This document shows, in pieces, positions 8,684 through 18,611 of a stretch of DNA of 47,130 nt (position 1 is its first letter; every line of letters begins with the position of its first letter). Origin of the DNA: an uncultured SAR86 cluster bacterium (GTDB taxonomy: Bacteria; Pseudomonadota; Gammaproteobacteria; Magnimaribacterales; D2472); contig CACDUZ010000006.1 of the NCBI GenBank assembly GCA_902556105.1, positions 1 to 47,130 on the forward strand, read 5' to 3'. The position numbers and the translations under genes are program-made. The notes under the pieces were generated by a model, which was not told the origin of the DNA, ran no database searches, and worked only from the letters and a program-made list of their open reading frames with translations.

Positions 8684-8689
8684 AACCAA

Positions 8690-9307
8690 ATGATAAAATT
8701 ATATTTAACGCCAGGAACAAGAGCAGGAAGAGTGGCATGGCTACTTGAAGAATTAGAAATAGAATATGAGCTAGAGGTTCTACCATTTACCAAAGAAGGA
8801 TTAAAATCATCTGAACATAGATCAAGACATGCTCTTGGTAGAGTCCCGGTTATTGAAGATGGGGATGTAACAATATTTGAATCAGGTGCAATAATTCAAT
8901 ACATATTAGACAGATACGATAGTAAAGGATTAAAACCTGAAATATCTTCTGAAGATTATCCCTATTACCTTCAGTGGTTTCATTATTGTGAAGGGATGGT
9001 TATGCCACCAATGAATCAAATTGTTGTTCAAACAATTTTACTTCCACCTGAAAGAAGAGATGAAACGGTTTTAAATCAGGCAATGAATTTACTATCTAAA
9101 TCTTTAAATCCAGTAAATGAATATCTTGAAAACAAAGATTATCTAATCGGTAACTTTTCCGCAGCAGACTGCATGTTAGGTCATTCATGTTATATGGCAA
9201 ATAGAATGAAATGTGTAAACGATGAAATGTTAAACATTAAAAGATATGTTGCCAATATAGAAGAGCGAACTAGTTTTCAAAAAGCAATTCAACTAGGTGC
9301 AGAATAA
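8690..9307 (+). CDS. Glutathione transferase
   Basis: The 205-residue protein has a glutathione transferase thioredoxin domain: LTPGTRAGRVAWLLEELEIEYE near the N-terminus, the GRVPVIEDGD cis-proline turn at about residues 50-59, and FESGAIIQYI for the glutathione gamma-glutamyl group. A helical domain with NFSAADCMLG follows. The length is normal for bacterial GSTs. The class is less clear than for the gene before it. It is the seventh gene of the operon and has its own strong ribosome site. It probably conjugates or reduces the same compounds as its neighbours. Confidence 0.85.
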   Translation: MIKLYLTPGTRAGRVAWLLEELEIEYELEVLPFTKEGLKSSEHRSRHALGRVPVIEDGDVTIFESGAIIQYILDRYDSKGLKPEISSEDYPYYLQWFHYCEGMVMPPMNQIVVQTILLPPERRDETVLNQAMNLLSKSLNPVNEYLENKDYLIGNFSAADCMLGHSCYMANRMKCVNDEMLNIKRYVANIEERTSFQKAIQLGAE

Positions 9308-9331
9308 CACTGTGATCTATTAAATTAATAG

Positions 9332-10438
9332 ATGAATAATCCAATTAAAGTTTTTGGAAACTCTGGTTCTCCTTATACACAGAAAATCTTAGCTCTGCTT
9401 AGATATAGAAATATACCCTATCAGGTTTCTTGGGGTGATGTAGTACATAATTTATCTTTATTAGATATAGAACCTCCTAAGCCTGTGTTACTTCCTACAT
9501 TAATATTTGAGGACGAAGAGAAAAATTATTTATGTAAAACTGATACAACACCAATAATACGATATCTTGAAAAAACATATGAAAATAAATCAGTAATACC
9601 AAATAATCCTGTTATAAGTTTTTTAAACTATCTTCTTGAAGATTTTGCAGATGAATGGACAACAAAATATATGTTTCATTATCGATGGCATTTTAAGGAG
9701 GATGCGGAAAACGCAAAAAAAATGTTGGTTCTTCAACATAAGTTAAATATTGATAATAAATCAATGAATCAATTTGCAGATGTGATTGCAGAAAGACAAA
9801 TAAATCGTTTATGGGTGGTTGGCTCTAATGATGAAACCGCAGAAGTTATAGACAACAGTTACAAGAGATATCTTCAATTAATGGAAAATCATCTCCAAAA
9901 TTGCCCATTTATGTTTGGTCAAAGACCATCATCATCAGACTTTGCTTTATATGGACAGCTTACTCAATTAGTTGGATTTGATCCAACTCCAAGAAATATT
10001 GCTCACAAAATATCACCAAGAACCATCTCGTGGGTAAATGTTATGTCTGATCTTTCAGGCCTTCATGACAAAGGTGGTATAGGTCCATTTTTTGGTATTG
10101 AAACACATAATAATAAAAATACTGAAGTTAATTATTTTAATGACAATAAAACTGGATGGACAGATTTAAGAAACCTTCCGGATACATTAAAAGACTTATT
10201 TGTAGAAGTTGGGAAAATGTATGTACCCTGCCTGGTTGCAAATAATGAAGCTCATATGAACGGAAATGAAACCTGGCAAACTGAATTAAACGGATCAACT
10301 TGGAAACAAAAAACTTTCCCATATCAAGTGAAATGTTTGCAATGGATTAAAGAAGAATTTAATTATTTATCAAAAGAAGATAAAAAATTTGTTTTAAATT
10401 ATTTAGATGGCACTAATATTAATTTAATTTTAGAATAA
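9332..10438 (+). CDS. Glutathione transferase-family protein with long C-terminal extension
   Basis: The 368-residue protein starts with a GST-like thioredoxin domain: GNSGSPYTQKILALLRYRNIPY at about residues 9-30, LLPTLIFED near 53-61, and KTDTTPIIRYLE near 69-80 in place of the usual ESxAI. A helical GST C-domain with PFMFGQRPSSSDFALYGQLTQL lies near 191-212. About 130 further residues, rich in Trp and Asn, have no assignment I can make. It closes the operon and its stop overlaps the convergent ceramidase-family gene by 9 bases. Confidence 0.75.
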   Translation: MNNPIKVFGNSGSPYTQKILALLRYRNIPYQVSWGDVVHNLSLLDIEPPKPVLLPTLIFEDEEKNYLCKTDTTPIIRYLEKTYENKSVIPNNPVISFLNYLLEDFADEWTTKYMFHYRWHFKEDAENAKKMLVLQHKLNIDNKSMNQFADVIAERQINRLWVVGSNDETAEVIDNSYKRYLQLMENHLQNCPFMFGQRPSSSDFALYGQLTQLVGFDPTPRNIAHKISPRTISWVNVMSDLSGLHDKGGIGPFFGIETHNNKNTEVNYFNDNKTGWTDLRNLPDTLKDLFVEVGKMYVPCLVANNEAHMNGNETWQTELNGSTWKQKTFPYQVKCLQWIKEEFNYLSKEDKKFVLNYLDGTNINLILE

Positions 10439-11377
10439 TTTTTCAGATCTATAATGATAAAAAAATAAGATTGTTGATAGTGCCGTCAATAAATGCCATA
10501 TTCCATGAGCCTGAAATAATCCATCTGGATTACATGTTTCACTATCTGGCACGCCAGTTAACCAAATAGCAAATGCGCTCATATATGCAATCATTCCAGC
10601 AAAATACCATCTGTAGGTTCTATAACCTTCAGGGCTCTTATTAGCCAATAATCCTGGCAACCAAAAGAATACTATCCACCAATAATCATTTATATTTTCA
10701 AATACTTCCATTGGGAAAGTCCCAAAAAGCATTAAAACCAAAAAACCAACAAATCCAGATATGAATCTCATGTGTGGTGACCAGAATTTATATAGGAATT
10801 CACTGATAACCCACAATCCAATAGAAACACCAAATAAATTTAAACCTATACCCATACCATCACCAAACAGACCACGCATAATTGCATAAACTAAGATAAT
10901 AAAAAAATAAATCTTCATTAAAGTATTAACTGACCAGTTTGACATCTTGTAACAGTTATATAACCAAGGAATAGTTATGTACATAACCATACTAAGATTG
11001 TCAGCCCAGCCACCCCACTCTGAATTAGTTCCATGCATCATCATTGAACCAGGGCCAAGATAGACAACTGTTACTCCGTATAAAATTGTTATTTTATTTA
11101 AGCCAGAAAATTCATTAAAAGATGTTTCATTTGTTAACTTAAATAAGATATAAAGACCAACAAACATAAAGCCTAAATTAGTTAGGGTGTTGATAGGTTC
11201 TCTAAAAATACCTCCGCTAACTCTCTCACACCACCGAGAGGCTTCACCTATAAGTCCAATCGCATCAATAGATTGAATTAGCTGAAAATAACTGAGAAGT
11301 GAAAAGATTACTAAAAAAGCAATACTAGCAATTAGAGTTATATTAAAAGCATTTTCTTTAACAAAGATATTATTCAT
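10430..11377 (-). CDS. Ceramidase-family (CREST superfamily) integral membrane hydrolase
   Basis: A multi-helix membrane protein of about 315 residues. It has the alkaline ceramidase pattern: a CE segment followed by [14 protein letters not shown], a [21 protein letters not shown] segment with a zinc-ligand-type His and Asp, and a C-terminal [11 protein letters not shown] with two further His. Family members cleave amide-linked lipids such as ceramide with a bound zinc; the bacterial substrate is unknown. I prefer the ATG at 11377, which overlaps the preceding stop within ATGAATAA. A TTG at 11392 would add five residues. It is co-transcribed after an exported amidohydrolase. Confidence 0.8.
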   Translation of the reverse strand: MNNIFVKENAFNITLIASIAFLVIFSLLSYFQLIQSIDAIGLIGEASRWCERVSGGIFREPINTLTNLGFMFVGLYILFKLTNETSFNEFSGLNKITILYGVTVVYLGPGSMMMHGTNSEWGGWADNLSMVMYITIPWLYNCYKMSNWSVNTLMKIYFFIILVYAIMRGLFGDGMGIGLNLFGVSIGLWVISEFLYKFWSPHMRFISGFVGFLVLMLFGTFPMEVFENINDYWWIVFFWLPGLLANKSPEGYRTYRWYFAGMIAYMSAFAIWLTGVPDSETCNPDGLFQAHGIWHLLTALSTILFFYHYRSEKLF

Positions 11378-12650
11378 TTCTCTTATCAACAAAAACTTTT
11401 CCTTCTTTCATTACAAAAATTACATCTTTCATATTATTCATATCTTTAAGAGGATCTCCAGAAACTGCAATAATGTCTGCTATTTTTCCAACTGAGATTG
11501 AGCCAAGTCTATCAAATTCTCCAAGAAGCTTTGCGGTTTCAATTGTTGCAGAAGCAATAGCATCCATTGGTTCCATTCCATACTGGGTCATATAAACAAA
11601 TTCTTTCCAATTTGTGCCATGAGCTTGCACGCCTGCATCTGTTCCAAATGCTATTTTAACTCCCCTTTTATAAGCTTTTCCAAAAGTAGAACCTATTTGA
11701 GGGCCTACACTTGCAGCCTTTGGTCTAACAATTTCAGGAAAAAAATTATCAATTTCAGCCTTTTCAGCCACCCATTCACCAGCTGAAATTGTTGGTACAT
11801 AGTAAGTGTCATTTTTAATCATTAAGTCCATGATTTCTTCAGTCATGAATGTTCCATGTTCTACTGAATCAACGCCTGCAATAACAGCCCTCTTCATTCC
11901 TTGAGGTCCATGAGCATGTACAGCAACCCACATACCATAGTCTTTAGCAGCACTTACAACTGCCTTTGCTTCTTCAAGAGTAAATTGTGGATTGTCTCCA
12001 GATTTTGCAACACTAAGCACACCACCAGTTACTGTAAGTTTAATACCATCAGCACCATCTTTGTATCTTTGCCTTACAGCTGTATATGCTTCATAAGGCC
12101 CATTAATTACACCCTGCTCAGGTGTTGGATGATCATAATCATCAATAGATTTTCCATTTGTTGGGTCTGCGTGGCCGCCTGTAGTAGCTATACTTTTACC
12201 AGATGTAAATATTCTAGGTCCATTAACTGAACCATCAGCAATTGCATCTCTTAAAGAAATTGAGACAAATCCACTATCACCAACCTGCCTAACTGTTGTG
12301 AAACCTGATTTTAAGGTTATATCAGCATGCGCAGTTGCAAGAATGGCTTCAGTTTCTCTTTCTATTTTTATTGGTCTTTCAGCTTTTGACTTATATTCTT
12401 GCCCAAAATGTACATGCATATCCATTAAACCAGGCATAACTGAATATCCTCTTAGGTCTATAACTGAATAATCTTTATCGACTTTAATGAAACCTTTCTC
12501 AATAGATGAAACAATTCCATTATCAATTATGATTGATGAATCTTTAACAACTATTTTTCTTTCAACATCAATGAACTCAGATGTATAAATTATTTGTGAT
12601 GAGTATATATTTAAAGAGAATAATACAATTGAGAAGATAAGTTTTATCAT
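11370..12650 (-). CDS. Exported amidohydrolase (imidazolonepropionase/prolidase-like, metal-dependent)
   Basis: The 426-residue protein starts with a signal peptide (about residues 1-18). The amidohydrolase beta-barrel has all the metal-site residues: HVH at 79-81, a likely carboxylated lysine in GIKLTVTGG (K204), H245 and H247 in VHAHG, H265 in VEHG, and D338 in FGTDAG. Relatives include periplasmic Xaa-Pro and Xaa-Arg dipeptidases and imidazolonepropionase-like enzymes. The substrate cannot be read from sequence, though a periplasmic peptide or N-acyl amino acid is likely. It overlaps the ceramidase-family gene by 8 bases. Confidence 0.85.
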   Translation of the reverse strand: MIKLIFSIVLFSLNIYSSQIIYTSEFIDVERKIVVKDSSIIIDNGIVSSIEKGFIKVDKDYSVIDLRGYSVMPGLMDMHVHFGQEYKSKAERPIKIERETEAILATAHADITLKSGFTTVRQVGDSGFVSISLRDAIADGSVNGPRIFTSGKSIATTGGHADPTNGKSIDDYDHPTPEQGVINGPYEAYTAVRQRYKDGADGIKLTVTGGVLSVAKSGDNPQFTLEEAKAVVSAAKDYGMWVAVHAHGPQGMKRAVIAGVDSVEHGTFMTEEIMDLMIKNDTYYVPTISAGEWVAEKAEIDNFFPEIVRPKAASVGPQIGSTFGKAYKRGVKIAFGTDAGVQAHGTNWKEFVYMTQYGMEPMDAIASATIETAKLLGEFDRLGSISVGKIADIIAVSGDPLKDMNNMKDVIFVMKEGKVFVDKRNE

Positions 12651-12670
12651 TAAATCAATTCTATTATAAA

Positions 12671-12696
12671 AGTGAAACTAATACGAATAGTTCACT
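12671..12696 (-). terminator. Possible terminator after etfBA
   Basis: An inverted repeat, AGTGAACTA paired with TAGTTTCACT on the minus strand, forms a nine-pair stem with one bulged base and a 7-base loop. It is followed by TTTTATAAT. It lies between etfA and the amidohydrolase gene. The tail is short, so termination may be partial. Confidence 0.4.
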
Positions 12697-12708
12697 AAAA
12701 TGAAGAAT

Positions 12709-13638
12709 TTACAAAGAAGCTTCGAGTTCCGGTAATGCATTAAATAAATCTGCAACCAATCCATAATCAGCAACTTGAAAAATAGGAGCATCCTCATCTT
12801 TGTTAATAGCAACAATAACTTTAGAATCTTTCATTCCTGCCAGATGTTGAATAGCACCGGATATACCAACAGCTATATACAAGTCTGGAGCTACAATTTT
12901 GCCCGTTTGACCTACTTGATAATCGTTAGGAACAAATCCAGCATCAACAGCTGCTCTTGAAGCACCAACGGCAGCACCTAGTTTATCTGCAATTGAGTCA
13001 AGTAGATGAAAGTTATCACCAGATTGCATTCCTCTTCCACCAGAAATTACAATGTTAGCTGCAGTCAATTCTGGTCTATCACTTTTAGCTATTTCTTCTG
13101 AGATAAATTTGCTAATTTCAAGTGAGCTTTGAGCTTCAATATCAATAACTTCAATTCCTGAGTTGGAAGTAGTTACAGGATCAAACGCTGTTGACCTTAC
13201 TGTTATTACTTTTACAGAATCATTAGATTTAACAGTTGCTATACAGCTTCCCGCATAGATTGGTCTTTTAAATGTGTCATCAGATTCTACAGAAATGATA
13301 TCTGAAATTTGTTGAGAATCTAATTTTGCTGAAATTCTTGGCATTAGATTCTTACCAAATGTAGTTGATGGAGCCATAATATGAGAATAACCATCACTGT
13401 TAGCAATTATTAATGAAGTCAGATCTTCTGCTATAGCATTAGCGTAAACTTCATTATCACATTTAAGAATTTTGTTTACTCCATCAAGTGTTTGAGCTTC
13501 TTCAATTACACTTCCAATATCTTGACCAGCAATAATGATTGTTACATCTCCTGAAACAATTCCTGCAGCAGCAATTGTGTTCAGAGTTGCTCCTTTTAGA
13601 GAGCTATTATCATGTTCTGCTATAACTAATGTATTCAT
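12709..13638 (-). CDS. etfA: Electron transfer flavoprotein, alpha subunit
   Basis: The 309-residue alpha subunit is of normal length. The C-terminal FAD domain is clear: [14 protein letters not shown] near residues 198-211, [12 protein letters not shown] near 224-235, [21 protein letters not shown] near 241-261, and the [20 protein letters not shown] segment near 284-303. With EtfB it carries electrons from acyl-CoA and other flavin dehydrogenases to ETF-ubiquinone oxidoreductase, which is encoded divergently nearby. The start overlaps the etfB stop by 4 bases. Confidence 0.95.
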   Translation of the reverse strand: MNTLVIAEHDNSSLKGATLNTIAAAGIVSGDVTIIIAGQDIGSVIEEAQTLDGVNKILKCDNEVYANAIAEDLTSLIIANSDGYSHIMAPSTTFGKNLMPRISAKLDSQQISDIISVESDDTFKRPIYAGSCIATVKSNDSVKVITVRSTAFDPVTTSNSGIEVIDIEAQSSLEISKFISEEIAKSDRPELTAANIVISGGRGMQSGDNFHLLDSIADKLGAAVGASRAAVDAGFVPNDYQVGQTGKIVAPDLYIAVGISGAIQHLAGMKDSKVIVAINKDEDAPIFQVADYGLVADLFNALPELEASL

Positions 13639-14387
13639 TGTATTACCTTTGCTTCGTTTTTTAATTTATCAACTAAGTCTTCTATTGTCTCTACCATTAC
13701 CCCTGCTTCTCTTGATGGAGGAAGTTCAACAGAGAGAAGCTCTGTTCTGGGATTTACGTCTACTCCTAATTCAGATGTAGACATAACATTTAACTCTTTT
13801 TTCTTGGCTTTCATTATGTTTGGAAGAGATGCGTATCTTGGTTCATTCAACCTTAAGTCTGTTGTAACGATGGCAGGAATAGTTAATTCAAGAGTTTGAA
13901 GTCCGCCATCAATTTCTCTTGTAACTTTCACTGAAGAATCTTCAAGAATAACCTCTGATGCATTTGTAGCTTGTGGATAGCCAAGCAATTCAGCAAGCAT
14001 TTGACCTGTTTGATTGTTATCGCCATCTATGGCCTGCTTGCCTAAGATAATTAAATCAGGCTTCTCGTTTTCTACAATTTTATGAAGTACTTTTGCAATT
14101 CCAAGTGGCTCTAGCAAAGAGTCTGATTCTACAAGGGTTGCTCTATCAGCACCCAATGCTAAGGCAGTTCTAAGTTGCTCCTGGGATTCAGTTTTACCAA
14201 CTGATACAGCAATTACTTCTGTAGCTTTGCCAGATTCTTTTAATCGTACAGCTTCTTCCAGTGCAATTTCACAAAACGGATTGACGGCCATTTTAACGTT
14301 ATTCAAATCTACATTTGAATTATCAGAAAGTGGCCTTACTTTAACGTTATAGTCGACAACTCTTTTTATGGGAACTAAAATTTTCAT
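13635..14387 (-). CDS. etfB: Electron transfer flavoprotein, beta subunit
   Basis: The 250-residue beta subunit has the expected N-terminal [18 protein letters not shown], the AMP-binding region with [15 protein letters not shown] near residues 116-130, and the ETF-beta signature spanning [19 protein letters not shown] and [21 protein letters not shown] near 154-195. It forms the soluble heterodimer with EtfA. It is the first gene of its operon, facing away from the ETF-QO gene over a 155-base AT-rich promoter region. Confidence 0.95.
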   Translation of the reverse strand: MKILVPIKRVVDYNVKVRPLSDNSNVDLNNVKMAVNPFCEIALEEAVRLKESGKATEVIAVSVGKTESQEQLRTALALGADRATLVESDSLLEPLGIAKVLHKIVENEKPDLIILGKQAIDGDNNQTGQMLAELLGYPQATNASEVILEDSSVKVTREIDGGLQTLELTIPAIVTTDLRLNEPRYASLPNIMKAKKKELNVMSTSELGVDVNPRTELLSVELPPSREAGVMVETIEDLVDKLKNEAKVIQ

Positions 14388-14542
14388 AGTATAGTTGGAA
14401 ATTTAAATGTTAATAATTGTACTAATTTATGCATATTATTAATATAAGTTTTTATTATTTAAAAATAATTATAATATAAACATAACTTATAATATGATAT
14501 TATTATAATGTATTTATATATTCGATTACAATAGAAAATCTT
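14388..14542. promoter_or_regulatory. Divergent promoter region between etfB and the ETF-QO gene
   Basis: This 155-base gap is almost entirely A and T and contains several TATAAT-like hexamers on both strands, among them TATAAT within 14460-14515. It must hold promoters for both the ETF operon and ETF-QO. The sequence is too low in complexity to name one -10 box with confidence, and I see no clear operator. Confidence 0.35.
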
Positions 14543-16166
14543 ATGCACAGAGAAGAAATGGAATATGATGTTGTGGTAGTCGGAGGTGGGCCCTCTGGAC
14601 TTGCTACTGCAATTAAATTTGCTCAATTAAATAAAGAAAATAATACTAATTATTCAATTTGTTTACTAGAAAAAGGATCTGAGATTGGAGCTCATATTCT
14701 TTCAGGCAATGTTTTCCAGCCTAATGCGTTAGATGAATTAATTCCAAATTGGAAAGACTTAAATGCACCTTTAAATGTTCCTGTTAAGAAAGATAAAATA
14801 TTTTATTTCTTAAAGAATCTTGGAATACCTGTTCCACCATTTGTAATGCCAGCAATGAACAATCATGGTAACTATGTCATAAGCTTAGGTAATCTCTGTA
14901 GGTGGTTAGGTGAACAGGCTGAAATGTTAGGAGTAGAAATATTTCCTGGATTTCCAGCAAGCAAACTTTTAATAGAAGATGACAGAGTTGTTGGAGTTCA
15001 AACGGGAGATATGGGAATTTCTGAATCTGGTGAATTAAAAGCAGGTAATGAACCAGGTATAAATATCAAATCAAGATTAACAATTCTGGGAGAAGGATGT
15101 AGGGGACATTTAGGTAAACAAGTGATAGATAAATTTAATTTATCTGATGGTAAAGATCCACAACACTACGGAATAGGTTTTAAAGAAGTTTGGAAAATTG
15201 ATCCAAAACTTCATGAAGAAGGATTGGTAATACATACCAATGGCTGGCCTACTGCTGACATAGCTGCTGGTTCATATTTTTATCATGGTGAAAATAATGA
15301 AGCTTATATTGGCTATGTAATACCACTTGATTATAAAAATCCACATTTGAGTCCCTTTGATGAATTCCAAAGATGGAAAACTCATCCAGTTATTAAAAAA
15401 TATCTTAATGGTGGTGAGAGAATTTCATATGGTGCTCGAGCCCTTATTAAAGGAGGCCTTCAATCATTACCAAAAATGGAATTTCCTGGCGGACTTTTAA
15501 TTGGTTGCAATGCTGGTACTTTAGTTTTTTTCAAAAATCAAAGGATCGCATACTGCGATGAAGTCAGGTGAGCTTGCAGGAAAGCACGCCTTTGAAACCT
15601 TGCAAGATAATATTACAAATGATTTTGAGACTAAAATTAATGAATCTTGGATATTTGATGAATTATATGCTTCACGAAATTTTGGCCCTATTTTTCATAA
15701 ATTTGGAGCTCTTTTTGGTGCTGCTGTGAATGTAATTGATCAATTTATATTTAGAGGAAAAATGCCATTCACTATGAATCACCCTACTCCAGATTATGCA
15801 TGTTTGAAAAAAGCAGATGATATGCCAAAAATTGATTACCCAAAACCAGATGGAATATATTCATTTGATAAATTATCTTCTGTCTATTTATCAAATACCA
15901 ATCATGAAGAAGACCAACCCTGTCATCTAGTTTTAAAAGATCCAACAATCCCAATTAGTGTCAACCTTCCAATGTATGATGAGCCTGCACAAAGATATTG
16001 TCCGGCTGGAGTCTATGAGGTGGTAGAAAAAGACAATGAGAAGAAATTTGTTATTAATGCACAAAATTGTGTCCATTGTAAGACATGCGATATTAAAGAT
16101 CCGTCACAAAATATTAACTGGGTTACCCCAGAAGGACCTGGAGGTCCAAATTATCCAAATATGTAA
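14543..16166 (+). pseudogene. Electron transfer flavoprotein-ubiquinone oxidoreductase, frameshifted
   Basis: Two frames together give a full-length ETF-QO of about 540 residues. The first has the FAD loop GGGPSG near residue 13, GAHILSGNVF near 49 and the YGARALIKGGLQSLPKMEFPGGLLIGC region. The second has HTAMKSGELAG, then the 4Fe-4S ligands C486, C509, C512 and C515 (corrected numbering), and a GPGGPNYPNM end. The lesion is a run of seven T at 15525-15531; six T restore a KIKGSHTAMKSG passage conserved in the family. The enzyme passes electrons from ETF to ubiquinone. Since etfBA are intact next door, a functional gene is expected, so the frameshift may be an error or be bypassed. Confidence 0.88.
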
Positions 16167-16178
16167 TATGATAATAGT

Positions 16179-17960
16179 ATGAACTTTAAACTGGTCATTA
16201 TTTCATCCTTAATCTTGTCCTCATGCTCAACTGTCGCGCTTGAAGAAAAAAATGCATTTGACCTCGATTCACTCGATGAAAATAGGAAATTTGAATTATT
16301 CCTAAGCGATGATTGGGAAAAATATTTATCCAATAACCCATTATTTGCAACTTACACTGGTGATAAAAGGCAAAATAATAAAATTAATCCAAATACTGTT
16401 GATCATTTTTTTCAGGAACTTGAATCAGATAAAACCTCTCTTGCTGGACTATATGAAATTGATTTCAACAAACTTAATGATGAGAATAAGCTAAATTATA
16501 AATTAAAAGAATTTAGTTTAAATGAAAGTATTAATTCAAAAAAATTTCCAACATATTATCTGAGACTTAATCAAAGAGGTGGAATACAAAGCTTTTATGA
16601 AACAGGAAATAGACTGGTTTATTCATCATCACAAGATTATTTTGATTGGCTAGAAAGATTGGAAGAATTTACAAATCATATAAATATTTCATTAAAGATA
16701 AATAAGGAAGGTTTATCTAAAGGTATTACTCAACCTAAAATGATTACAAAGGGTGTGATCGAGCAAATAGATGCAATTATTGATTCTAATATAGATACAA
16801 ATCCATACATGAAGGTTTTCTTAGAAGCAGATGAAAGTATTTTAACTAAGTCAGAAAAAAAGGATTTGATAGATAACGCTAAAAATTTAATTGAGAATAA
16901 AATAAATCCAGCATATGTTGAATTAAATAAATTTTTAAAGAATGACTATATTGTAAATTCTAGAAACTCAATTGGAATAAAAGATGTTCCTGGTGGAAGT
17001 GAATATTATGAAGATCTTGCAAAACACTTTACAACGACCAATTTAACTCCAGACGAAATACATGAAATTGGATTAACAGAAATAAAAAGAATTCGTTCAG
17101 AAATGGAAGCAATTATTGATCAGGTTAATTGGGATGGTGACTTTAATTCATTTCTTAACTACTTGAGAACAAGTCCAAGATTCTATTATGACAATGGAGA
17201 AGATCTCTTAGATGCATACTTAATAATGTCTAAAACCATAGATCCGCTATTACCAAAATTATTCACTGTGTTTCCAAGAGCTCCGTATGGCGTAATTCCA
17301 ATTCCTGCAGAGTCAGCCCCATTCACTACAACCGCATATTACAATAGTCCAAGTCCTGGCAGACCTGGATATTTTTATGCAAACCTCTATAAACCTGAAT
17401 CTAGACCTAAGTACGAAATTCCAGTTTTGACCGTTCATGAAGCAGTTCCTGGTCATCACTTTCAAATATCAATTGCACAAGAATTAGAAAATGTACCTAT
17501 GTTTAGAAAATATCAGGGCATTACAGCATTTGTTGAAGGATGGGGTCTATACAGTGAAGAGTTAGGTGAATTTATTGGTTTATATGATGATCCTTATGAT
17601 AAATTTGGACAACTTACATATGATATGTGGAGAGCGATTAGACTTGTTGTAGATACAGGCATGCACTACAAAGATTGGTCTAGAGATGACGCGGTTAATC
17701 TTTTTATAGAGAATTCAGCTAAATCAATACTTGATATAAATAACGAAGTTGATAGATACATTGCTTGGCCTGGCCAGGCTCTTGCCTATAAAATTGGGCA
17801 ACTTAAAATACTTGAACTTAGAAATAAGGCTGAAAAGATACTCGGTGATAAATATGATATTAAAGAATTTCATGATGAAGTTCTAAAAAGAGGATCTCTC
17901 CCTCTTGATCTTCTAGAATATTATATTGATGAATGGATTAATTTAACTTTGGCTTCTTAG
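16179..17960 (+). CDS. DUF885 zinc metallopeptidase-like lipoprotein
   Basis: The 593-residue protein begins with a lipoprotein signal (lipobox LSSC, Cys at 16). The DUF885 peptidase body shows HEAVPGHHFQ at 420-429, an HExxxGHH zinc site, followed by a FVEGWGLYSEELG segment about 30 residues later that supplies the glutamate ligand. Length and motif order fit the family. It is probably a membrane-anchored periplasmic peptidase. It follows ETF-QO by 12 bases, and its 3' end overlaps the convergent DUF2256 gene by about 23 bases. Confidence 0.87.
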   Translation: MNFKLVIISSLILSSCSTVALEEKNAFDLDSLDENRKFELFLSDDWEKYLSNNPLFATYTGDKRQNNKINPNTVDHFFQELESDKTSLAGLYEIDFNKLNDENKLNYKLKEFSLNESINSKKFPTYYLRLNQRGGIQSFYETGNRLVYSSSQDYFDWLERLEEFTNHINISLKINKEGLSKGITQPKMITKGVIEQIDAIIDSNIDTNPYMKVFLEADESILTKSEKKDLIDNAKNLIENKINPAYVELNKFLKNDYIVNSRNSIGIKDVPGGSEYYEDLAKHFTTTNLTPDEIHEIGLTEIKRIRSEMEAIIDQVNWDGDFNSFLNYLRTSPRFYYDNGEDLLDAYLIMSKTIDPLLPKLFTVFPRAPYGVIPIPAESAPFTTTAYYNSPSPGRPGYFYANLYKPESRPKYEIPVLTVHEAVPGHHFQISIAQELENVPMFRKYQGITAFVEGWGLYSEELGEFIGLYDDPYDKFGQLTYDMWRAIRLVVDTGMHYKDWSRDDAVNLFIENSAKSILDINNEVDRYIAWPGQALAYKIGQLKILELRNKAEKILGDKYDIKEFHDEVLKRGSLPLDLLEYYIDEWINLTLAS

Positions 17961-18085
17961 ACCTCCTACACCTTTCACTACAAAAAATAACTTTATCCCA
18001 ATTTTTTTCCCACTTTTTTTCTCCATAAAAAAGGCTTTCCGCAAATGGGGCATTCTTTTGAAGGTAGTTTTAATTTTTTATGCAA
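17938..18085 (-). pseudogene. DUF2256 small zinc-ribbon protein, frameshifted
   Basis: On the minus strand a short gene of about 48 codons reads KLPSKECPICGKPFLWRKK and then, after one base is dropped from a run of seven A (plus-strand T7 at 18014-18020), WEKNWDKVIFCSERCRRSKK. The CxxC...CxxxC pattern and the WRKKWEKxWD core are typical of DUF2256. The only start that fits is a TTG at 18085, just inside the end of the DUF1285 gene. No function is known for the family. It is the last gene of the long envelope operon. Confidence 0.7.
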
Positions 18086-18611
18086 TTTTGCCTATGATAT
18101 GTTTCTGGTTATCACTTTGAATGTATAGATAGTTCTTATCAATATTTTTATTTTCTAAAGCAAAGTCAATAAGTTTGTAATATGTATTCCTATTAAAAAA
18201 TCCCTCTATATTTGATCTAACATTAACCAATGGTATTAATGAATTATTATGGTTAATTAATCTTGTGGTATTAATCTTATTTAAAACAAATTCAAAATTT
18301 AAATTAGTGACTAACTTCACATTATCTTGCATAAATTCAAAGTCTATAATCTGGTATGGAGCTAACTCAACTTTCACAGGGACTTTTTCTACAGGAGTTA
18401 CTAAATAGTAAGAGTCATCATCTTTTCTTAATACTGTAGAAAAAAGATTTATTAACTTATTGTTTTTAATTTCTGAATTATTATAAAACCATTGACCTTC
18501 TCTATTAATATAAAATTCTTGGCCCTCACATAGATCTGGACTCCATTTCTCGACAGGAGGAAATTTTTGATTTAAACCTTGTAAGTCTTTTGTGATTTTA
18601 GAAATACTCAT
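18078..18611 (-). CDS. DUF1285-family protein
   Basis: The 177-residue protein has the DUF1285 hallmarks: PPVEKWSPDLC near residues 17-27, an INREGQWFYNNSEI strand pair near 34-47, LINLFSTVLRKDD near 53-65, and YYLVTPVEKVPVKVELAPYQ near 68-87. The family is common in proteobacteria and of unknown function. The ATG overlaps the end of the LysE-family gene by 14 bases, and the DUF2256 gene follows with overlap. Confidence 0.85.
   Translation of the reverse strand: MSISKITKDLQGLNQKFPPVEKWSPDLCEGQEFYINREGQWFYNNSEIKNNKLINLFSTVLRKDDDSYYLVTPVEKVPVKVELAPYQIIDFEFMQDNVKLVTNLNFEFVLNKINTTRLINHNNSLIPLVNVRSNIEGFFNRNTYYKLIDFALENKNIDKNYLYIQSDNQKHIIGKIA

Noticed and set aside
8415..8793. Minus-strand open frames opposite the GST genes
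   Set aside because: They lie entirely within two clear glutathione transferase genes and show no family features.
11901..12230. Plus-strand open frame of 109 codons inside the amidohydrolase gene
   Set aside because: It is antisense to a well-supported enzyme and its composition is that of a shadow frame rich in Cys and Ser.
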